A stretch of DNA of 64,000 nt from Proteobacteria bacterium SG_bin6 (GTDB taxonomy: Bacteria > Pseudomonadota > Alphaproteobacteria > Sphingomonadales > Sphingomonadaceae). Shown here in pieces: positions 45,465-53,491 of this stretch. The stretch spans positions 1-64,000 of the forward strand of contig LWDJ01000042.1 in assembly GCA_002083435.1 (NCBI GenBank). The letters are read 5' to 3'. The notes beneath the pieces are model-generated. The model had not been told where the DNA came from. It worked only from the letters and a program-made list of their open reading frames with translations, and searched no databases. A program made the position numbers and the translations under genes. Each line of letters starts with the position of its first letter. The first letter of the stretch is position 1.

Positions 45465-45839
45465 ATGCGTCTTTCCGACCTATTGCTGATCCTGGTGAGC
45501 GTCGCGCTCAGCGCGAGCGGGCAATTGCTGTTGAAGCTGGGGGCGAGCGCGCCCGCGGTGCGCGGCGCGATCGCCGGCGGCGCGCCGGGCGAGCGACTCG
45601 TCGCGCTCGCCACCACCCCGGCGCTTGTCGGCGGGCTGATGGTGTACGCGCTGTCGGCAGCGGCGTGGATCGTGGTGCTGTCGAAGCTCGATCTGTCGCT
45701 CGCCTATCCGTTCGTCGGGCTGGGCTTCGTCGTCACCTTCCTGATCGGGGTGCTGCTGCTCGGCGAGCCCGCGAGCGCGGGGCGGCTGGCGGGAACCTTG
45801 CTGATCGCTGGCGGCGCAGTGCTGGTCGCGCGGGGCTAG
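45465..45839 (+). CDS. EamA/SMR-like membrane transporter, lipid-sugar flippase type
   Basis: A 124-residue protein with four hydrophobic helices: LSDLLLILVSVALSASGQLL, a helix after GERLVALATTPALVGG, AAAWIVVLSKLDLSLAYPFV and GRLAGTLLIAGGAVLVARG. The LSLAYPF-x-GLGFV and LLLGEP-x4-R signatures match the EmrE/EamA family members ArnE/ArnF, which flip undecaprenyl-phosphate-aminoarabinose. Drug-exporting SMR proteins carry a conserved membrane Glu in helix 1; none is seen in the first helix here, arguing for a lipid-sugar role. Divergent from the GT-C and UbiA-HAD genes with a 63-base gap. A hairpin follows the stop. Confidence 0.8.
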   Translation: MRLSDLLLILVSVALSASGQLLLKLGASAPAVRGAIAGGAPGERLVALATTPALVGGLMVYALSAAAWIVVLSKLDLSLAYPFVGLGFVVTFLIGVLLLGEPASAGRLAGTLLIAGGAVLVARG

Positions 45840-45849
45840 GCGGCCCCTC

Positions 45850-45887
45850 AACGCCGTCATCCCCGCCTTCGCGAGACTGACGGCGTT
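45850..45887. terminator. Hairpin between convergent EamA and S10 peptidase genes
   Basis: A perfect 10-bp stem AACGCCGTCA/TGACGGCGTT with an 18-base loop, followed by AAAGAAAAG. It lies between two convergent genes; the A-rich side gives a T-rich tail only on the other strand's upstream end, so it is a weak intrinsic terminator at best. Confidence 0.5.
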
Positions 45888-45901
45888 AAAGAAAAGACCG
45901 C

Positions 45902-47461
45902 CTACCGCGCCACCTCGTCATACCAGCGCGCCAGATCATCGTGCAGTTGCGCCAGCGCCTGCGGGTTCAGGTAAATCATGTGCCCGCTTTCATAATAAGT
46001 GAAGCTGACATTCTTCTGCAGGTTTTCGGGCAACAGCATGTGGTTGGCATCGAACTCGGCGCCGTAGAAAGGTGTCGCCATGTCGTAATAGCCGTTCAGG
46101 AACAGCACCTTCATATAGGGATTGGTGCGCATCGTGTACGCGAGATCGACCGCGGTGTTGGGGCTGGTCTGCGCGCCGCGCTGGCCAGGGGCGCGGTGGC
46201 GCCAATCCCAATCGAAGCCGCTTTCGCGTGCCGAAACCTTATACGGCAGTTCGGTCTTGTAGCCGAGCGTTCGCACCGCATAGTCCATGAACGCGGAGAC
46301 ATAAGCGCCGGTGATCGCGGTCGAGGCGGGATCATCGTCGGGCGAGTCGGCGTTCGCGTCGGCGACGTTCAACAGATAGCGCGAATCGAGCCGCCCGGTG
46401 GCGACACGGCGGTCGCGCAGCAACTCGGTTTGGAAATGGCCGAGATCGATCCGCAGATTGGCGCGCAGGATGAACGCCTCCGACAGGCCGGTATAGGCCG
46501 CCATCTGCTTGGCGATCGCCTGCGCCTCGGCCGCCGGCAGCGCCGATCCCTTGGCGAGCGCGGCGGCATATGGCCCGCTCACCCATTGCCGGACCTCGGC
46601 GAGGAACGCCTTCAGGTCCGCCGGGCGATTGGGCACGCGCTGGTGATACCAGGCGGTCGCCGCGAAGCCCGGGAACAGCACCATGTAATTCTGGTCATAG
46701 CCTGGCTGGCGCACGCCATAGTTGAGGATGGTCGAAAGCAGCACCACCCCGTTCAGGCTCATCCCCCGCTGTTCGAGCAGCGCGGAGACCGCGCCCGAGC
46801 GCAACGTGCCATAGCTTTCGCCAAACAGGATTTTGGGCGAACCCCAGCGGTTGTACTTGCTCACATAGCGCATGATCGCGCGGGCGAAGGCGTCGGCGTC
46901 CTGGTCGACGCCCCAGAAATCCTTGCCGGTCTTGTCGCCCAAGGGCCGCGACCAGCCCGCCCCGATCGCGTCGATGAACACGAGGTCGGTCTTGTCGAGC
47001 AGCGAATAGGGGTTGGGCGCGATGCCGCCCGCGCCGGGGGCGACATATTCCGGGTTGGTGGTCTGCACCCGAACGGGGCCGAAGCTGCCCATATGCAACC
47101 ACAGGCTCGCCGAGCCGGGGCCGCCGTTGAACAAGAACGATACCGGCCGCTTCCCACCGCCATCCTTGGTGTAGGCGGTGTAGAACACGCTCGCGGTCGG
47201 CTTGCCGTCATCGTCGCGGATCGTCAGCGTGCCGGCGGTCGCGGTATAGGCGATCGGCGCGCCCTTCACGGTGACGCTGCCCTTGCTGGTAAAGGCCTGC
47301 TCCTCGACCGGAGGCTTGGGCCAGCCGGCATCGGCCTCCGCCGCCATCGCCTCGCGGTGGCCCTGCAGCTTGGGCGGATCGACCTTCTTCTCCTGCGCGA
47401 GCGTAGGCGCGGCGCAAGTAGCGAGCAGCGCGAGCACGAAAGACGAGCGTGTTTTCAGCAT
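45902..47461 (-). CDS. S10 family serine carboxypeptidase, secreted
   Basis: A 519-residue exported carboxypeptidase. Signal peptide ends near APTLAQ. The S10 hallmarks are all there: FNGGPGSASLW (residues 111-121), the nucleophile GESYG (Ser216), the acid region LNGYYDMATPFYGAEF and the catalytic His in YESGHMIYLNPQ. S10 enzymes remove C-terminal residues from peptides, typically at acidic pH; they are abundant in sphingomonads and xanthomonads. It stands alone between a convergent hairpin and the divergent hypothetical gene, so is probably monocistronic. It adds to the set of exported peptidases in this window. Confidence 0.93.
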   Translation of the reverse strand: MLKTRSSFVLALLATCAAPTLAQEKKVDPPKLQGHREAMAAEADAGWPKPPVEEQAFTSKGSVTVKGAPIAYTATAGTLTIRDDDGKPTASVFYTAYTKDGGGKRPVSFLFNGGPGSASLWLHMGSFGPVRVQTTNPEYVAPGAGGIAPNPYSLLDKTDLVFIDAIGAGWSRPLGDKTGKDFWGVDQDADAFARAIMRYVSKYNRWGSPKILFGESYGTLRSGAVSALLEQRGMSLNGVVLLSTILNYGVRQPGYDQNYMVLFPGFAATAWYHQRVPNRPADLKAFLAEVRQWVSGPYAAALAKGSALPAAEAQAIAKQMAAYTGLSEAFILRANLRIDLGHFQTELLRDRRVATGRLDSRYLLNVADANADSPDDDPASTAITGAYVSAFMDYAVRTLGYKTELPYKVSARESGFDWDWRHRAPGQRGAQTSPNTAVDLAYTMRTNPYMKVLFLNGYYDMATPFYGAEFDANHMLLPENLQKNVSFTYYESGHMIYLNPQALAQLHDDLARWYDEVAR

Positions 47462-47580
47462 GTAACGGCTTCCCCCTTATCGTTTTTCCGACACCGATTA
47501 TGGCGCCCGGCGCACCGTGCGCAATAGACGGTGCGGCGGCATCAAGATATATTGGCATCCATCAAGCAAGGGAGATGCCG

Positions 47581-48438
47581 ATGCGCGCGTTGATCCTGGT
47601 GTTTGCGGCGGCAATGCTCGCCGGTGTCGGCGCGGCCCGCGCGACGACTGACGATGTCACGGTTACCGGGACCAAGCTCACCAAACAGGCGGCGCGCGAA
47701 CGGGCAGACAGCTTTGTCCGCCAGCTCCAGATCGCGAATTCAGGCAAGCAGCTTGGCCGGTGGTACGACACGATCTGCCCCAAGGTGATCGGCGCACCCG
47801 ATGCAGAAGCAAAGCGTTTCGAACGGCGGATCGCGGCGATTGCCCGTCCTCTGGGGGTAAAAGCGCGGACCGAGCGGTGCGATGCCAATTTCATCGTTAT
47901 CATCAGCGACGAGTCGACCAGGCTGATCGACGCGCTCGAACGCCATGCGCCTGGCGAACCCTATTCGCTTGATCCCTACGCCTTCCGCAAGCTGCTCCAC
48001 AGTGACGCGCCGGTCCGCTGGTGGTATCATTTCGGCTTCCGCGCACCCGGGGCCGGCTTTCTGCCGACCTCGATTGGCCAGGGTGACGGGGCACCGATCA
48101 TCTTTAAGCCGGTCGAATCGCCGCGCATCGTCGTGCCCGTCACCCGGGCGATCAACACCGCGCTGATCGTGATCGACCGCCGCAAGCTGGTCGGCGTGCC
48201 ATATGATACGCTCAGCGCCTATGCTGCCTTTGTCGGGCTCGCGGAAATCGTGGCGCCCAAACAGGCGCCGCCCTATTCGGTGCTCGCCTTGTGCGACGCG
48301 AGCAGCTGCCCGGTCGCGCCCAGCTTCACCGACGCGGCGCTGCTGGAAAGCGTTTACAAGGCCGAGGACCAACGCGATGGCCTTTATCATCGCATCGCCG
48401 TCACCAACGCGCTCGCGGCGCGGCTGGAGGGCAAGTAA
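47581..48438 (+). CDS. Secreted protein of unknown function
   Basis: A 285-residue protein with signal peptide MRALILVFAAAMLAGVGAARA. No known domain is recognised. Visible features: VTVTGTKLTKQAARERADSF near the mature N-terminus; two pairs of Cys (YDTICPKV and TERCDANFIV; LCDASSCPVAP) that likely form disulfides; FIVIISDESTRLIDALERHA; and a C-terminal LAEIVAPKQAPPYSVLALCD then SFTDAALLESVYKAEDQRDG. The last segment, ending in an ADQRDG-like turn, resembles proteins of sphingomonads that have many paralogs but no assigned role. AAGGGAG is 6 bases before ATG 47581. A dispersed repeat begins 9 bases after the stop. Confidence 0.72.
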   Translation: MRALILVFAAAMLAGVGAARATTDDVTVTGTKLTKQAARERADSFVRQLQIANSGKQLGRWYDTICPKVIGAPDAEAKRFERRIAAIARPLGVKARTERCDANFIVIISDESTRLIDALERHAPGEPYSLDPYAFRKLLHSDAPVRWWYHFGFRAPGAGFLPTSIGQGDGAPIIFKPVESPRIVVPVTRAINTALIVIDRRKLVGVPYDTLSAYAAFVGLAEIVAPKQAPPYSVLALCDASSCPVAPSFTDAALLESVYKAEDQRDGLYHRIAVTNALAARLEGK

Positions 48439-48447
48439 AGTCTTGGC

Positions 48448-48549
48448 CTAGAGCGATTTCGAGGCAGGTGGAATCACCTGCCGGCTCGGAAATCGCGGCA
48501 AACCAACAATCTAGGGCGGCGATCCGATGCAATCGGATCGCCGCTCTAG
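48448..48549 (-). repeat. Dispersed two-hairpin CTAG repeat, copy 2 (inverted)
   Basis: A 102-bp element in opposite orientation to 33293-33398. Both copies end in CTAG and share the hairpin GGCAGGTG-ATTC-CACCTGCC inside GCGATTTC/GAAATCGC arms almost exactly; the second hairpin (CGATCCGAT/ATCGGATCG between CTAGAGCGG- and -CCGCCCTAG) is shared with small changes. The right CTAG supplies the TAG stop codon of the DCC-family gene at 48546. Confidence 0.85.
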
Positions 48550-48890
48550 CGTGCCAGCCGCTGCAACGCGGGGCGCACGCGCAGGAAACCGCGATAGGCG
48601 CGCTCGAGCAGCCACAACGCGCCCGGCAGACGCGCGGCGAGTCCCAAGGGGCGGAGCAGCGGCACCGCGCGCCACATCGCCGCGAACGCCGCCGCGCCCG
48701 ACAGCAGCACCCCGCCCTCGCGCGCGTGGAAACGCGCGAGCAACATGGCGCGGTCGATCGGGCAGGCGGCGTCTTCGCCGGCGACGTCGATGAACTCGAT
48801 CGCGCGCCGCCGATCGAGCCGGCGGATCAGCGCGATCTCGCGCGTGCACAGCGGACAGGCGCCATCATACCAGACGGTGAGCCTATTCAT
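48546..48890 (-). CDS. DCC family thiol-disulfide oxidoreductase-like protein (DUF393)
   Basis: A 114-residue protein of the DCC family, named for Asp-x-x-Cys-x-x-Cys: here WYDGACPLCTREI with Asp9, Cys12 and Cys15 after the first strand. This looks like a thioredoxin-like active site, but the biological role is unproven. VLLSGAAAFAAMWRAVPLLR and LGLAARLPGALWLLERAYRG are the other family motifs. Its start overlaps the end of the AIM24-family gene by eight bases, so the two are coupled. Its stop codon lies in the terminal CTAG of a dispersed repeat, so the C-terminus (RPALQRLAR) may have been set by insertion of the repeat. Confidence 0.85.
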   Translation of the reverse strand: MNRLTVWYDGACPLCTREIALIRRLDRRRAIEFIDVAGEDAACPIDRAMLLARFHAREGGVLLSGAAAFAAMWRAVPLLRPLGLAARLPGALWLLERAYRGFLRVRPALQRLAR

Positions 48891-49707
48891 TGCCGTCGAT
48901 GAAATGCCCCAGCTGGCCGAGCAGCGATCCCTCGCCGCGATTCTGCCCCCCGCCCGCCGCGTTGGCGAGCACCCGCCCGGCGAGCCGCGCGAACGGCATC
49001 GACTGGATCCACACCTTGCCCGGCCCGCGCAGCCGCGCGAAGAACAAGCCTTCACCGCCGAAGATGATGCTCTTCACCCCGCGCACCATCTCCAGATCGA
49101 AATCAATGCTGGGGGTATAGGCGGCGAGGCAGCCGGTATCGACGTGCAGCACCTCGCCCGGCGCCAGTTCGCGCTCGACCACGGTGCCGCCCATTTGCAC
49201 GAACACCCAGCCATCGCCATCGAGCTTCTGCATCACGAAGCCCTCGCCGCCGAACAGCCCGGTCATCACCCGGCGCTGGAAAGCGATGCCCACCTGCACG
49301 CCCTTGGCGGCGGCGAGAAAGGCATCCTTCTGGCAGATCAGCGTCCCGCCGACATCGGCGAGGCGGATCGGCAGGATCGCGCCGGGCACGGGCGCCGCGA
49401 AGGCGACCCGCGCCTTGCCCTGGCCCCGATGGGTGAACAGGGTCATGAAAAGCCCCTCGCCGGTGAGCAGGCGCTTGCCCGCGCCGATCAGCTTGTCCAT
49501 CAGCCCGCCGCCACCGCCGCCCGAACCATCGCCGAACACGGTGGTGAGTTCGATGCTCGCATCCTTCCACACGAACGCGCCGGCCTCAGCGACCGCGCTT
49601 TCGCCGGGATCGAGCTCGATCTCGACGAATTGCAATTCCTGGCCCTTGATCTCGAAATCGATATCATCGGCGCCACTGCGGCTATGGCTCCAGGGGCTGT
49701 TGGGCAT
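48883..49707 (-). CDS. AIM24/TIGR00266 family protein
   Basis: A 274-residue protein of the TIGR00266/AIM24 family, a double beta-sandwich with pseudo-repeats. Signature stretches: LQFVEIELDPGESAVAEAGA, the Gly-rich GDGSGGGGGGLMDKLIGAGK, GEGLFMTLFTHRGQGKARVA, and VRGVKSIIFGGEGLFFARLR, then GPGKVWIQSMPFARLAGRVL. Eukaryotic AIM24 is a mitochondrial membrane-organisation protein; the bacterial role is not known. Cytoplasmic by sequence (no signal peptide). ATG 49707 is chosen from the family pattern. It lies 79 bases downstream of the DUF6671 gene, so membership of the dab operon is uncertain. Confidence 0.85.
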   Translation of the reverse strand: MPNSPWSHSRSGADDIDFEIKGQELQFVEIELDPGESAVAEAGAFVWKDASIELTTVFGDGSGGGGGGLMDKLIGAGKRLLTGEGLFMTLFTHRGQGKARVAFAAPVPGAILPIRLADVGGTLICQKDAFLAAAKGVQVGIAFQRRVMTGLFGGEGFVMQKLDGDGWVFVQMGGTVVERELAPGEVLHVDTGCLAAYTPSIDFDLEMVRGVKSIIFGGEGLFFARLRGPGKVWIQSMPFARLAGRVLANAAGGGQNRGEGSLLGQLGHFIDGNE

Positions 49708-49786
49708 GGTCGGCTCTCCCTCGCTCGGTCGGCTCTGTTCTAGGCGTGGCGCGCCGAAAGCCAAGCGCTGGGCGCAGCGATCCACT

Positions 49787-50578
49787 TCACGGGTTGCAGT
49801 GCGGACAGCTCCCCGGATCGGCGCGGCGCTCGGGGTCGATCAGCGCGACATGTTCATGGCCACAACCGGCGCAGCGGGCGACCGCGCGCCAGGCTTCGTC
49901 GGTCGCGCCGCCGCACCACGCACAAGGGCGCCCGGGCGCGGTTCGCGCGGTAAAATGGGGGCGCGCGCAGGCCGGGCAGCGCGCCGCCCAGCGCCGGGCG
50001 AGATCGGCGGCGGCGCGGGCGATCGCGGCCTGGCGCCGCGGGTTGCGGTGGGCGCGCATGTCGGTCTCGATCCAGAGCCCCCCCGCTTCGATCAAGCGCG
50101 CCTTGGCCGCCGCCGCGAGCGCCGTCGCGTCGCCCAAATCGCGGGTCACCGGCGGCACCCCGCCGGGCGCCATCAGCAGCACGCCATGTTCGGGAAAGCC
50201 CGCGCGAGCCGCAAAATCAAGTGCTTCGCCAATGCTTTCGACCTCGGCCCGGGCATAGTTGGTGTCGAGCGTCAGATCATGCCCCGCCAGCTCGGCGCCG
50301 ACGCGATCGAGCACCAGCACCAGTTCGCGCCCGGCAGGCACGATGGGGACCGCCGGGTGCGGCCCGAACGCGCCCTCACTCGCCACCGCCAGCTCGGCCT
50401 GGGGACAAGCGGCAAGCGCCGCCATTGCCTTCGCCCGCGCGGCCTCCAGCTGGGTGCCGGCGCGCGGCACCTCGCGGGTGAAGGTGCCGAAGCGATCGGT
50501 ATCGAGCGCGGGCATGGCCAGCCAAGTCAAGCAAAGCGGCGCCAGCCCCTCGGCCAGCGCCGCTTCCTTGGCGTGCAT
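49787..50578 (-). CDS. DUF6671 protein with two C-terminal zinc ribbons
   Basis: A 263-residue protein that I match to DUF6671: TDRFGTFTREVPRAGTQLEA, ELAVASEGAFGPHPAVPIVP, LDTNYARAEVESIGEALDFA. The C-terminus has two four-Cys clusters typical of zinc ribbons: Cys201/204/219/222 (CPAC, CAWC) and Cys236/239/258/261 (CAGC, CPHC). The in-frame sequence before ATG 50578 reads FDWHGRRAVAAT, which looks like family sequence, but no ATG, GTG or TTG precedes it before the PII gene, so the start is uncertain. Placed 37 bases after the PII-like gene on the same strand, it is probably the fourth gene of the dab operon. Function unknown. Confidence 0.7.
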   Translation of the reverse strand: MHAKEAALAEGLAPLCLTWLAMPALDTDRFGTFTREVPRAGTQLEAARAKAMAALAACPQAELAVASEGAFGPHPAVPIVPAGRELVLVLDRVGAELAGHDLTLDTNYARAEVESIGEALDFAARAGFPEHGVLLMAPGGVPPVTRDLGDATALAAAAKARLIEAGGLWIETDMRAHRNPRRQAAIARAAADLARRWAARCPACARPHFTARTAPGRPCAWCGGATDEAWRAVARCAGCGHEHVALIDPERRADPGSCPHCNP

Positions 50579-50615
50579 CGTCGCGGCGACCGCGCGCCGC
50601 CCGTGCCAATCGAAC

Positions 50616-50942
50616 TCAGGCGGCGACGAAATAGTCAGAGCGCAGCACCTCGACGTCCGACACGAACAGCACGCCCGGCTTGTGGCGGAAGATGCTGCCG
50701 ACGCGCTGGGTGGCGGCGGTGATCGCGTCCGACGGCCCGACGCCGACGAACATCACCAGCCCGGTCTGATCGTTGAAAATGGTGCGCGCCTGGTGGAAGC
50801 CGCCATGCCCCATGCCGGCGACATCGCGCAGGATCGTCCAGCCGCCCAATCCCGCGTCGCGCAGCGCGTCTTCCACCAGCTTCACGTCCTCGGCCTCGAT
50901 GACGATTTCGATCTTGCGCATCTTGTGCAGAAACTCGTTCAT
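50616..50942 (-). CDS. PII-like protein of the DAB operon
   Basis: A 108-residue PII-superfamily protein: KMRKIEIVIEAEDVKLVEDA, LRDAGLGGWTILRDVAGMGH and GPSDAITAATQRVGSIFRHK keep the ferredoxin-like PII core, but the T-loop (around GGFHQARTIF) is short and lacks the Tyr that GlnD uridylylates in classical GlnB/GlnK. PII-like proteins of this kind are repeatedly encoded beside bicarbonate or DIC transporters and probably gate them in response to adenylates or bicarbonate. Here the gene is 12 bases downstream of dabA, within one operon. Confidence 0.85.
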   Translation of the reverse strand: MNEFLHKMRKIEIVIEAEDVKLVEDALRDAGLGGWTILRDVAGMGHGGFHQARTIFNDQTGLVMFVGVGPSDAITAATQRVGSIFRHKPGVLFVSDVEVLRSDYFVAA

Positions 50943-50954
50943 GTCTGTCCCCTG

Positions 50955-53474
50955 TTAAGCCACGACTTCTTCAAGCGTTTCGAACGCGGAGCAACCGCTC
51001 GCGTCGCGCTGCATCTCCTGATCGCCCCGCCAGCGCCGCGCGGCGCCGGTATCGGGATCGATCACCACCAATTGCACCCAGCCATTGCCGAACAGCCGGC
51101 GCAGCACAGCTTGCGTCGAAATCACCTGCTCGACCAGCGCGAACGGTGCGTAGACGATCGTCAGCAGCCGCTGCGGCACATGCGCCGGGGTGCCGTCGTC
51201 ATGGAACAGCGCCTGAAGCGGCAGGCCGACCGCGAGATCGCCGCCATTGCCCCGCAGTACGCCCAGCCGGCCGACCGGGTTATGGACCGTCTTGTCGCCC
51301 GCGCCGAAGCGGCGGTTATCGGCGGTGGAGAAGTTGTACTGGCAGTTGATCCACTGCGCGACCACCATCGGCGCGGTGAGGATCGTCGCCAGCGCCTCGC
51401 CGGTCTGGTCGCTGGTCCAGTCATAGCTGTGGAGGAAGGCGCGCCCCTCCAGATCGACCGGCGCGGTGAGCGCGCGCGGGGCGACGATGAATGCGGCGTT
51501 GCCCGCCAGGCCCCATTCGGGGCGCACCTCGCCCCAATGCTTGGCGCCGATCTCGAGGTCCGCCGCCGGGCGGTGGAGCAGGCCGGCGCGCCGGGCGCGA
51601 TTGGCCGCGCCCGCGCGCGCCAGCGCCGCCGTCAGCTGCGCGAGATCCTCGGCATGGCTGGCGGGCAGGCAGCAGGTGTCGAACAGAGTCACTTCATCGA
51701 GCGTGGTGTCATGCTCGGCGGGGACGAAGATCGTGTCCTCGGGCACGCCCTCCCCATCCTCGGCGAGCGCGGCGCGGACCTGCGGATCGTTCATGATCGC
51801 CGCCATCGCCCGCGCGTTCGCCGCCCCGCCATGCCCCGCGCACGCGCCACAATCATAGGCCGCGCCATAGGGGTTGTTGACCGTCTGCCCGCGATGCCCG
51901 GCGAGCACCACCAGCCGTGCGGTGCGGCGCTTCATGCCGGTGAGCGCGAACAGCGCGCGGGCATAAGCGAGCCGCTCGGCGAAGGCGAGGCCACGCCCCG
52001 GCAAATCGGCATCCAGCGAGGGGGCGAGCGCGCTCGCATCACCCTTTAGCCGCCGCCCGACCGCTTCCGCCGCGCGCGGAAACAGCGTGCGCGCGATCAT
52101 CATCGCGCCGGCGAGCGGGCCAACCGCCTCGGCGGTGCTGAACGCGGTCGCCGCCCCCCCCTTCAGCGTGCCGAACAGATCGCGCGTCGCGGCGGCACGG
52201 CGCTCGAGCGCGATCGCCTCAGCCGCCTGCGCCTCCTGCCCCGGCGCGGCGACCATCGTCAGATCCTGTTGCGGCGCGACGAGCACCGGCAGCATCCGCT
52301 GGCGTGGCTGATTGGGGGTGTGGACCGCGATCATCAGCCCAAAAAAGCCGGCATAGCCAAAGGTTTCGTACCGGCCCTGTGCCTCGAACGCGCGGCGATA
52401 GGGTTCGGAGCGCACGTCGATGCACATCACGAGCTGCGCCGCGGGGCGATCCTCGGCGGCGGGGGCGGGTGGGGTGAGCCGCGGCACCAGCGTATCGCGA
52501 TAGGTAACTTCGGCCGCGCGCTGGAAAATCGCCGACAGCGCGGCTTCGTCGGCCGTTGTCACCGCTTCCAGGCCGGTATCGAACCGTTCGCGTTCCAGGG
52601 CGAAATGCCGCGCGAGCTGCCCCGTGACATCGGCGATGACCGGCGCGACACGCGGCCGCGCCCGCGTCGCCGGCGCCGCGCGCACGACGAGCAGCATCAG
52701 CGCGAGCAGATCGGCCATCATCGCCGGGGCAACTTCGACCAGCGCGGCATCGGCATGGTGCTGGCGCCAGCGGATATGCCCCGCCCAACCCGGCAGACGC
52801 GCGATCAGGCCGCGCAGGAACGCGATCCGTTCGCCTTCCGCGACCGCGAGCACGTCGAGCCCCTGCGCCACCGCGTCGATCGGATCGCGCGGCACCTCCG
52901 CGAGCAACGCGCGCGGCGTCCCTTGCGCGAGCGCGGTCAGCTGCGCGTCATGCCCGATCAGCGCGAGCGCGGCGCGGTACAGCCCCTTGGCCCGCCCCGG
53001 CATCGTGACCGAGGCGGTGCCGCCGTCGAAGAACGCCGCGCACCATTTCGCGACCAGGTCCATCGCCGGATCCTCGGGCGTCGCGTGGGGCACCGGCGGC
53101 GGCAACTCGGTGAGGCGCGCCATCAGGCAGTCGAGCCGCGAGACATCGGGGCCGACCATCACGAACGCCGCGCTATAGCCGCCCAGCGCCTCGATCGCGG
53201 CGCGGCGCAGCGCCTCGCGCGTCAGTCGACCGGCGGCGAGCAGCTTGCGCCAGATCGACACCGGCAGCGTCGTCCGTGCGTCGAACAGCGCGGCGCCTTC
53301 TTCAAGCGCCTGCTCAAAGGCCAGTTCCTCGAAGCCGGCGAGCGGGTTGACCGCGATCGCGCCGTCGAGCGGCCAGAGCGGCGGCACGATGCCCTCGGCC
53401 AGGTTGATCGCAAGCTCGATCTCGGCGCGCTGCTGCTGCGGTTGCACGCGCAGCGGGGGGAAAGCGATGGTCAT
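50955..53474 (-). CDS. dabA: Inorganic carbon transporter subunit DabA (DUF2309)
   Basis: DabA is the cytoplasmic, beta-carbonic-anhydrase-like subunit of the DAB pump, which with DabB converts CO2 to bicarbonate in a one-way reaction driven by the membrane potential. The 839-residue product is of full length. The active-site residues defined in the Halothiobacillus protein have clear counterparts: Cys351 and Asp353 in LVMCIDVRSEPYRR, His527 in LAGHRGQTVNNPYG and Cys542 in AAYDCGACAGHGG. All zinc ligands are intact, so it should be catalytic. Start ATG 53474 with AGGAGC upstream. Between dabB (17-base gap) and the PII-like gene (12-base gap). Confidence 0.93.
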   Translation of the reverse strand: MTIAFPPLRVQPQQQRAEIELAINLAEGIVPPLWPLDGAIAVNPLAGFEELAFEQALEEGAALFDARTTLPVSIWRKLLAAGRLTREALRRAAIEALGGYSAAFVMVGPDVSRLDCLMARLTELPPPVPHATPEDPAMDLVAKWCAAFFDGGTASVTMPGRAKGLYRAALALIGHDAQLTALAQGTPRALLAEVPRDPIDAVAQGLDVLAVAEGERIAFLRGLIARLPGWAGHIRWRQHHADAALVEVAPAMMADLLALMLLVVRAAPATRARPRVAPVIADVTGQLARHFALERERFDTGLEAVTTADEAALSAIFQRAAEVTYRDTLVPRLTPPAPAAEDRPAAQLVMCIDVRSEPYRRAFEAQGRYETFGYAGFFGLMIAVHTPNQPRQRMLPVLVAPQQDLTMVAAPGQEAQAAEAIALERRAAATRDLFGTLKGGAATAFSTAEAVGPLAGAMMIARTLFPRAAEAVGRRLKGDASALAPSLDADLPGRGLAFAERLAYARALFALTGMKRRTARLVVLAGHRGQTVNNPYGAAYDCGACAGHGGAANARAMAAIMNDPQVRAALAEDGEGVPEDTIFVPAEHDTTLDEVTLFDTCCLPASHAEDLAQLTAALARAGAANRARRAGLLHRPAADLEIGAKHWGEVRPEWGLAGNAAFIVAPRALTAPVDLEGRAFLHSYDWTSDQTGEALATILTAPMVVAQWINCQYNFSTADNRRFGAGDKTVHNPVGRLGVLRGNGGDLAVGLPLQALFHDDGTPAHVPQRLLTIVYAPFALVEQVISTQAVLRRLFGNGWVQLVVIDPDTGAARRWRGDQEMQRDASGCSAFETLEEVVA

Positions 53475-53491
53475 GGCAAGCAGCTCCTAAA

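Noticed and set aside
45465..45839. SMR multidrug exporter
   Set aside because: The membrane Glu expected in helix 1 of drug exporters is not seen, and the context is lipid-sugar metabolism.
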